NCBI GenBank assembly: GCA_015487435.1
Contig: WFPU01000186.1
Coordinates: forward strand, 1-36,856
Length of the DNA: 36,856 nucleotides
Direction: 5' to 3'
Source of the DNA: Sulfurimonas sp.
GTDB lineage: Bacteria; Campylobacterota; Campylobacteria; Campylobacterales; Sulfurimonadaceae
Shown here: positions 32,122 through 36,856 of the stretch, in pieces
How the letters are laid out: every line of letters starts with the position of its first letter
How positions within the stretch are numbered: the first letter of the stretch is position 1
Made by a program: the position numbers and the translations under genes
Notes under the pieces: model-generated
What the model saw: the letters and a program-made list of their open reading frames with translations, nothing else
Told to the model about the DNA's origin: nothing
The model's database searches: none

Positions 32122-33498
32122 TTAATTAATATATATACTAACAATACTAAATAATATTATCGTTAAAAAGGCACTTATTAATGCGTATGGAAGTTGAGTT
32201 TTTACATGTTCAACCACTTCACAATCAGCAGCAAGTGAAGAGATTATTGTTGTGTCAGATATAGGTGAACTATGATCACCAAAGATGGCACCAGAGACAA
32301 CCGCACCTATCAAAAGTGCTACATCTGTACCCATACTAACAGCAATTGGAATTGCTATAGGAAGCATAATTCCGTACGTACCCCAAGATGTACCAGTAGC
32401 AAATGCGGTAATGGCACTCAATAAAAATATTATAGATGCTAAAAAGTGTATATTTAAATTTTCGTTTGCAAAAGAGGCTAAATATTGAGCAGTTTTAAGC
32501 TCCCCTGTAATATCACTAAGCCCAAAAGCAAGTAGCATTACAATAGCTATAGGAATCAAATGAATTGAACCTTTATATGTAGTAACTGCAAAAGTTTTTA
32601 CATCCATAATTTTTTTTGAAACATAATAAACAAACATAAAAGCTAAAGTAGTTAACATTGTATAAAAAACAGAGCTAGAACCACTTCCTTTTAAAATATT
32701 TCCATTACCCGTTATATATAAAAATACAAAAACTGAAATAATCATCAATATTATTGGTAAAATCATCAAATATTTTGAAGCTTTGTTTTCAAACACAATT
32801 TTTTCAGATGGTTCAATAAATATAGATCTTTTCATTGGACCTATATCAATATCAAACCAAATAACCAAAAAAATAACTATCAAAGTTATAATTGCATAAA
32901 AATTATATAAGAGTGAATTTAGTAATAAATCAATTCCATCACCACTAATTACACCTGAATCTATTTGCGTTATTATTAATCCTAGTAAGAGAGCACCATA
33001 TCCATTAAAAACAATGAGTGAGCCTATTGGTGCAGATGTAGAATCACACACAAGTGCCACTTTAGCATTTGATATATTATATTGTTTACAAAAAGCTTTA
33101 CCTACTGCCCCAGATATAAGTGCCGTGATGGAGGTCTCAACAAATATAAGTACACCAATAATATAACTCAATATTAATGCTGAACGTTTTGAACTTACAA
33201 ACTTTTTTTTATTTTGTACATAATCAACAAGACCACCTATCCCACCAGATCTATTAATCAAAGCCATAATCCCACCAACCAAAATTATAAATGCTAAAGT
33301 TTTTAATATCCACATCTGTGAGAGCAAAGAGATAGCCAATTCATAAATAGCAAAAATAGTCTCAGAGATAACATAATTATGTAAGATGAAGATACCAAGT
33401 ACTATGCCACTAAATAAAGATATTGTAACACTTCTAGTTAGAAGTGCTAATATGATAGCTAAAAGCGATGGTAAAAGGGAAAGAGCAGAGTTTTCTAT
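32122..33498 (-). CDS. NhaC-family Na+/H+ antiporter, probable AUA start
   Basis: Inner-membrane transporter exchanging Na+ for H+, about 11 helices. Family motifs: VCDSTSAPIGSLIVFNGYGA, TAFATGTSWGTYGIMLPIAIP, GAIFGDHSSPISDTTIISS and HVKTQLPYAL. The first canonical start in frame is TTG at 33339, giving 405 aa and losing the first helix pair. The frame is open upstream to a stop at 33559-33561, and 53 extra codons read ENSALSLLPSLLAIILALLT, then SVTISLFSGIVLGIFI, as expected of an NhaC N-terminus. No ATG, GTG or TTG occurs there; AUA at 33498, two bases after the GNAT stop, is the best candidate and gives 458 aa. Confidence 0.82.
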   Translation of the reverse strand: MENSALSLLPSLLAIILALLTRSVTISLFSGIVLGIFILHNYVISETIFAIYELAISLLSQMWILKTLAFIILVGGIMALINRSGGIGGLVDYVQNKKKFVSSKRSALILSYIIGVLIFVETSITALISGAVGKAFCKQYNISNAKVALVCDSTSAPIGSLIVFNGYGALLLGLIITQIDSGVISGDGIDLLLNSLLYNFYAIITLIVIFLVIWFDIDIGPMKRSIFIEPSEKIVFENKASKYLMILPIILMIISVFVFLYITGNGNILKGSGSSSVFYTMLTTLAFMFVYYVSKKIMDVKTFAVTTYKGSIHLIPIAIVMLLAFGLSDITGELKTAQYLASFANENLNIHFLASIIFLLSAITAFATGTSWGTYGIMLPIAIPIAVSMGTDVALLIGAVVSGAIFGDHSSPISDTTIISSLAADCEVVEHVKTQLPYALISAFLTIILFSIVSIYIN

Positions 33499-33500
33499 GA

Positions 33501-34124
33501 TTAAAACTCTGTTTCTAAAAGTACTAAACCGTTGCGACCAAACTTTTCTCTGTATATTTCACACTCTTTTTGTCTAATCTCTTTAAAACCTAATGTTTTA
33601 TAAAAAAGCAAAGTTTCTAATGATCCTATCTCTACTACTGCTTGAGCAATTCTGTAGCCTTTTAGCCTTGCTGCCAAAAGAGATTTTTGCATAAGTGCTT
33701 TTAATATTCCAACATCAATAAAACCTTCAACTTCTTCCATAAAGTCAAAAATTAGTGTGCACTTATTTTGGTTAAAATCACATTGCTGAAATATCTCTTT
33801 ATATTCATCTGTGTTAACTTCAGAACCTATCTCCTTAAGAGAATCCAAAAAAGCCTCTTGAGTAGCAATTCTAGGTTCATAACTACAAAGTGTGCCAACA
33901 CACTTAGAGTCAATTTCAGCTATTAAAAAGTTACTAAAATGACAATAGTTTTTTATAGTAGTTATTGTCAATTTTTCTATATTTTCAATTAACTTTTCAT
34001 CAGAGATATAATTAAATACAACATCAAATATACCTATTTTTTTATCAGCTCGAGAACTAAGCAAAATCATTTGTGCTAAAAATTTCGCATCTTCTTTGGA
34101 AGCTTTTCTAATTTTAATACTCAT
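33501..34124 (-). CDS. GNAT-family N-acetyltransferase
   Basis: 207-aa cytoplasmic acetyltransferase. It opens MSIKIRKASKEDAKFLAQMI, the usual GNAT beta1-alpha1; FLIAEIDSKCVGTLCSY is the central strand pair; LLAARLKGYRIAQAVVEIGS then ETLLFYKTLGFKEIRQKE is the acetyl-CoA and C-terminal motif. The middle (about 95-140) is an insertion relative to minimal GNATs. The substrate is unknown. The stop codon is 2 nt from the proposed antiporter start, so the two are probably cotranscribed and translationally coupled. Confidence 0.8.
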   Translation of the reverse strand: MSIKIRKASKEDAKFLAQMILLSSRADKKIGIFDVVFNYISDEKLIENIEKLTITTIKNYCHFSNFLIAEIDSKCVGTLCSYEPRIATQEAFLDSLKEIGSEVNTDEYKEIFQQCDFNQNKCTLIFDFMEEVEGFIDVGILKALMQKSLLAARLKGYRIAQAVVEIGSLETLLFYKTLGFKEIRQKECEIYREKFGRNGLVLLETEF

Positions 34125-34179
34125 AATATTTTCCGTAAAATTTAATCTCTTTCATATTTTAGTAATAGTAACATATCTT

Positions 34180-34863
34180 ATGGTAAAAACTTTCTTAATC
34201 CTTGTAATTTGTAATATGTTTTTATACTCAAATGAGCAAATAATTTTAGTAACTAGTGATTCATTCAACACAAACAAGGCTACTTTGAGCTGTTTTGAAG
34301 ATGGAAAAAAAATTTTCAATGATATTGAAGTAAATATTGGAAAAAATGGTTTAGGTATTGGTTTGGGTCATTTAGAGTTAAAATATCAAAAAGAGGATGT
34401 TTTAAAAGTTGAAGGGGATAAAAAAGCCCCTGTTGGTATTTTTAAATTAACATCTGTTTTTGGTTATGCAGATAGTGAAGAAACTAATATGCCCTATATT
34501 CAAGCTACAAAAGATTTAATCTGTGTAGATGACTCTGATTCAATTTATTATAATCAAATTATCAATATGCCTAAACAAAAACCAAAAAGCTACGAAGATA
34601 TGAAACGAGATGATCATCAGTACGAGCTAGGAATTGTCGTTGAGCATAATAAAAAGCAAACACCACAAGCTGGATCTTGTATATTTATACATGTTCAAAA
34701 AGATGTTAATGTATCAACTGCTGGATGTACAGCGATGAAGTTAAATGATTTAAGAAAGATTGTTAAATGGTTAGATATTAAAAAGAACCCAATACTTATA
34801 CAAGTTCCAAAAAAATATTTAGATGAAGTTAAAAAAATATATCCAGAGTTACCTCTAAATTAA
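34180..34863 (+). CDS. L,D-transpeptidase (YkuD domain), exported
   Basis: 227-aa protein with signal peptide MVKTFLILVICNMFLYSNEQ. I reject an upstream TTG at 34096 because it lies inside the divergent GNAT gene and would bury the signal peptide. The YkuD catalytic motif is complete: SCIFIHVQKDVNVSTAGCTA, with the His and the STAGC cysteine nucleophile. KAPVGIFKLTSVFGY is the family's substrate-side strand. Such enzymes form 3-3 crosslinks, attach proteins to peptidoglycan, or trim tetrapeptides; H. pylori Csd6 is a distant relative involved in cell shape. It converges on argS across hairpin repeat K. Confidence 0.87.
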   Translation: MVKTFLILVICNMFLYSNEQIILVTSDSFNTNKATLSCFEDGKKIFNDIEVNIGKNGLGIGLGHLELKYQKEDVLKVEGDKKAPVGIFKLTSVFGYADSEETNMPYIQATKDLICVDDSDSIYYNQIINMPKQKPKSYEDMKRDDHQYELGIVVEHNKKQTPQAGSCIFIHVQKDVNVSTAGCTAMKLNDLRKIVKWLDIKKNPILIQVPKKYLDEVKKIYPELPLN

Positions 34864-34866
34864 AGG

Positions 34867-34963
34867 CTAGATCCTGAATGACCAAAATAATACCCTTGCG
34901 GTATAAGTTCAGGATGACTAAAGCTCAAATACTCCGTCATTCCAAACTTGATTTGGAATCTAG
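34867..34963. repeat. Hairpin repeat K (one long-loop, one short-loop module)
   Basis: Begins CTAG and ends CTA. First module: arms ATCCTGAA/TTCAGGAT enclosing a 29-nt loop that contains ATACC-GCAAG-GGTAT and matches the loops in C1 and D. Second module: ATTCCAAA/TTTGGAAT around CTTGA. It fills the gap between the convergent L,D-transpeptidase and argS genes. Confidence 0.75.
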
Positions 34964-34974
34964 CTATTAAAGTA

Positions 34975-36600
34975 TTAATCCTCTTGTGTTATTTTAGTTG
35001 CTTCTTTAGACATAAAATCCTTAGCTTCAATACCAAGTAAATAAAGCCCAGTTTTTAGCGAAAGAGCAACTACCATTAATAATTTAAGTAATTTTGCTTC
35101 ATCGTCACGCCCAATAATACGAACATCATAATAAAATTTATGTAAAGATGCAGCTAATGATTGTAAATAATCTGGTAATTTTTGAACCTGTCTTGAATTA
35201 AAAGCATCCTCTACAATTTCGGGTAATAACAATGCATCAAATAAAAGAATATTTGCATTTTCATCAAAACCTTTTAGGGTAGCTTTCATAATTTCATCTT
35301 CACTAAAGTTACTTTTAGAGATTATAGTTTTTATTCTAGCATGTGCATACTGAATATAAAAAATTGGATTTGAGCTATCTTGTTTTTTAAGTTGTTCTAC
35401 ATCAAATTCTAGTGGTGTATCACTTTTTTTAGAAGCAAAAATAAATCTAAGAGCATCTGCACCTATCTCTGCCACTATGTCACTCATTAAGATAACATTC
35501 CCTGCACGCTTACTCATCTTATAAGGTTCACCATCTTTAAGAAGAGATACCATTTGCGAAAGTAAAGTTTCTAATTTATTTGAGTCATAGCCTAAATACT
35601 CAATAGCTGCATTTACACGAGGAATATATCCATGATGATCAGCTCCCCAAATATTGATATAGTGATCATACCCACGCTCAAATTTTTGGTTATGATAAAC
35701 AATATCTCCAGCTAAATAAGTTGGGCGTTTATCTTCACGAACAACAACTCTATCGTTATCATCGCCCTTAACTTCAGAAGATATCCAAAGTTTGCCATCT
35801 TTTTCATAAATAGCATTTTTATCATTTGAATCCATCTTCTGCATAACTCTGTCCCAGTCACTATATAAAGAAGATTCAGTTACAAAAGTATCAAAAGTTA
35901 TGTTTAAATCAGCTAAATCTTTTGTGATTAATTTCATCACTCCATCTTTAGCCCAAAGAGCAAGCTCTTTATAACGACTCTCATCACTAAATATTTCACG
36001 ACCAAATTTTTCTATGGCACCATTAGCTAAGCTTGCTAGATAATCACCACGATAATAAGATTCTGGATACTCTACATCTTCACCAAATATATTTTCACGG
36101 GCATACAAAGCTATTGATAGACCAAGTAAATCTATCTGGTTACCAGCATCATTTACATAATATTCAGCTGTAATATCATAACCCAAGTGTTTAGCTAAAC
36201 GATAAAGAATATTTCCATATACCGCTCCACGAGAATGACCTATATGAAGTGGACCTGTTGGATTTGCACTTACATATTCTAAAAGAATTTTTTGATTATT
36301 TTTTTGTGTTGCAAACTCTTCTGGATTATCTAATGCCCAAGTTCCATAATTATTCAAAAAATCTTCACTAAGATGAAAATTTAAATAACCCTTTACGGCT
36401 TCAACTGATGAAAACATCTCACTATCATCAAAAGAAGATGCAATTTCATCAGCAATAACCATTGGAGACTTTTTTAATTCTTTAGCAAGGGAAAAGGCTA
36501 TTGGCGTTGCAAAATGACCAAAAGTTCTATCACGTGGCTTTTCTAAAACAATTTCACGACCAATTTTGTCTTGAAGATGTATTGATACTTTTTGTTTCAA
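34975..36600 (-). CDS. argS: Arginyl-tRNA synthetase
   Basis: Class I synthetase charging tRNA-Arg; 541 aa. The N-terminal Add1 domain leads into ANPTGPLHIGHSRG (HIGH motif), then ADHHGYIPRVNAA, and YKMSKRAGNVI replaces the canonical KMSKS, as is normal for ArgS. The C-terminal anticodon-binding DALR domain is present. The start is TTG at 36600: an in-frame TAA (tatA's stop) lies 3 nt upstream, and the next Met is residue 47, after conserved sequence. tatA precedes it with a 3-nt gap; the tatA-argS pair is also found in H. pylori. Confidence 0.95.
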   Translation of the reverse strand: MKQKVSIHLQDKIGREIVLEKPRDRTFGHFATPIAFSLAKELKKSPMVIADEIASSFDDSEMFSSVEAVKGYLNFHLSEDFLNNYGTWALDNPEEFATQKNNQKILLEYVSANPTGPLHIGHSRGAVYGNILYRLAKHLGYDITAEYYVNDAGNQIDLLGLSIALYARENIFGEDVEYPESYYRGDYLASLANGAIEKFGREIFSDESRYKELALWAKDGVMKLITKDLADLNITFDTFVTESSLYSDWDRVMQKMDSNDKNAIYEKDGKLWISSEVKGDDNDRVVVREDKRPTYLAGDIVYHNQKFERGYDHYINIWGADHHGYIPRVNAAIEYLGYDSNKLETLLSQMVSLLKDGEPYKMSKRAGNVILMSDIVAEIGADALRFIFASKKSDTPLEFDVEQLKKQDSSNPIFYIQYAHARIKTIISKSNFSEDEIMKATLKGFDENANILLFDALLLPEIVEDAFNSRQVQKLPDYLQSLAASLHKFYYDVRIIGRDDEAKLLKLLMVVALSLKTGLYLLGIEAKDFMSKEATKITQED

Positions 36601-36603
36601 GAT

Positions 36604-36834
36604 TTACGCTTGTGTGGTTGTTTTTGGAGTTTCTTTTGATGTTACTTCTTCAGTACCCTCAACTTTTTTTGGTTCTGATGATGCCACTTCTTCTGCCCCA
36701 TCTTTCATCTCTTCTTTAAAGTTTTTGATACCTTTTCCAAAGCCTTTAGCTAACTCAGGAATTTTTTTTGCTCCAAATAATAAAACGATAATTCCAAAAA
36801 TTATAAGTAGTTCTTGTCCACCAGGTAATCCCAT
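36604..36834 (-). CDS. tatA: Sec-independent protein translocase subunit TatA
   Basis: Small pore-forming subunit of the twin-arginine translocase, 76 aa. One N-terminal helix (about 8-22, ELLIIFGIIVLLFGA), the hinge FG, and an amphipathic helix KKIPELAKGFGKGIKNFKEE, followed by an acidic, Thr/Glu-rich tail. AAGGAAA lies about 6 nt before the ATG. It leads directly into argS. tatB and tatC are not in this window. Confidence 0.95.
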   Translation of the reverse strand: MGLPGGQELLIIFGIIVLLFGAKKIPELAKGFGKGIKNFKEEMKDGAEEVASSEPKKVEGTEEVTSKETPKTTTQA

Positions 36835-36856
36835 AGTATATTTCCTTGTTTAAAAA

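Noticed and set aside
34096..34179. Upstream TTG start for the L,D-transpeptidase
   Set aside because: It lies inside the divergent GNAT gene and would hide the signal peptide; the ATG at 34180 is preferred.
1254..36856. tRNA or rRNA genes in the gaps
   Set aside because: No gap shows a cloverleaf, a T-loop GGTTCGAATCC-like sequence or rRNA motifs.

Overview
The window looks like ordinary core chromosome of a Campylobacterota (Epsilonproteobacteria) bacterium, probably a free-living Sulfurimonas-like member of the Campylobacterales. Reasons: AT-rich DNA, short single-domain ComEC, a PgbA-type protein beside GlcD and a Csd3-like M23 peptidase, the order flgB-flgC-fliE-ftsI, and tatA-argS. From memory these match H. 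pylori HP0506-HP0509, HP1556-HP1559 and HP0319-HP0320. The genus is inferred, not proven. No rRNA, tRNA, CRISPR array, prophage or transposase gene was seen.

Layout. 1-3.4 kb: an EAL-domain protein cut by the left edge, then a PAS protein and a soluble chemoreceptor with a zinc-binding (CZB) domain, in one operon. 3.4-5.5 kb: alanine racemase, divergent agmatine deiminase, and a 47-aa membrane ORF. 5.7-7 kb: a receiver-PAS-diguanylate cyclase. 7-11 kb: ispG, then dnaB-comEC. 11.2-14 kb: YihY membrane protein and a c-heme sensor diguanylate cyclase. 14.1-18.2 kb: glcD-pgbA-like, divergent from an M23 peptidase-Nudix pair. 18.3-21.4 kb: priA and two prepilin-like proteins. 21.5-24.8 kb: flgB-flgC-fliE-ftsI behind a sigma-54 type promoter. 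24.8-28.6 kb: panC, prfB, a two-helix membrane protein, Bpt-type aminoacyltransferase, a secreted unknown. 28.7-31.9 kb: rpsL-rpsG-fusA. 32-34.9 kb: NhaC-type antiporter, GNAT enzyme, L,D-transpeptidase. 35-36.8 kb: tatA-argS.

The most unusual content lies between the genes. At least eleven loci carry a dispersed palindromic element. Full copies are 109-110 bp, have imperfect 27-bp terminal inverted repeats, hold two opposed hairpins, and are flanked by a 4-bp AT-rich direct repeat (AATT in three copies, TATT in one). One copy has landed inside another and duplicated AATT, so the element has moved. Hairpin arms differ between copies by compensating changes around an invariant CTTGA/TCAAG loop. 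Hairpin-only relatives sit at convergent gene ends, supply the last codons or stop codons of several genes, have expanded in tandem, and one lies in frame inside priA, where the repeat unit is exactly 18 bp. Another lies in the 5' leader of the flagellar operon.

Other points to re-examine: the antiporter gene has a family-like N-terminus but no canonical start codon (AUA is the likely start); fliE is preceded by a 14-codon ORF and a hairpin hiding its ribosome binding site; alr and ispG have -10 boxes placed as for leaderless mRNAs. Three c-di-GMP proteins in 14 kb (one degenerate GGDEF with EAL, two with intact GGEEF and I-sites) point to heavy second-messenger control of surface or motility behaviour.
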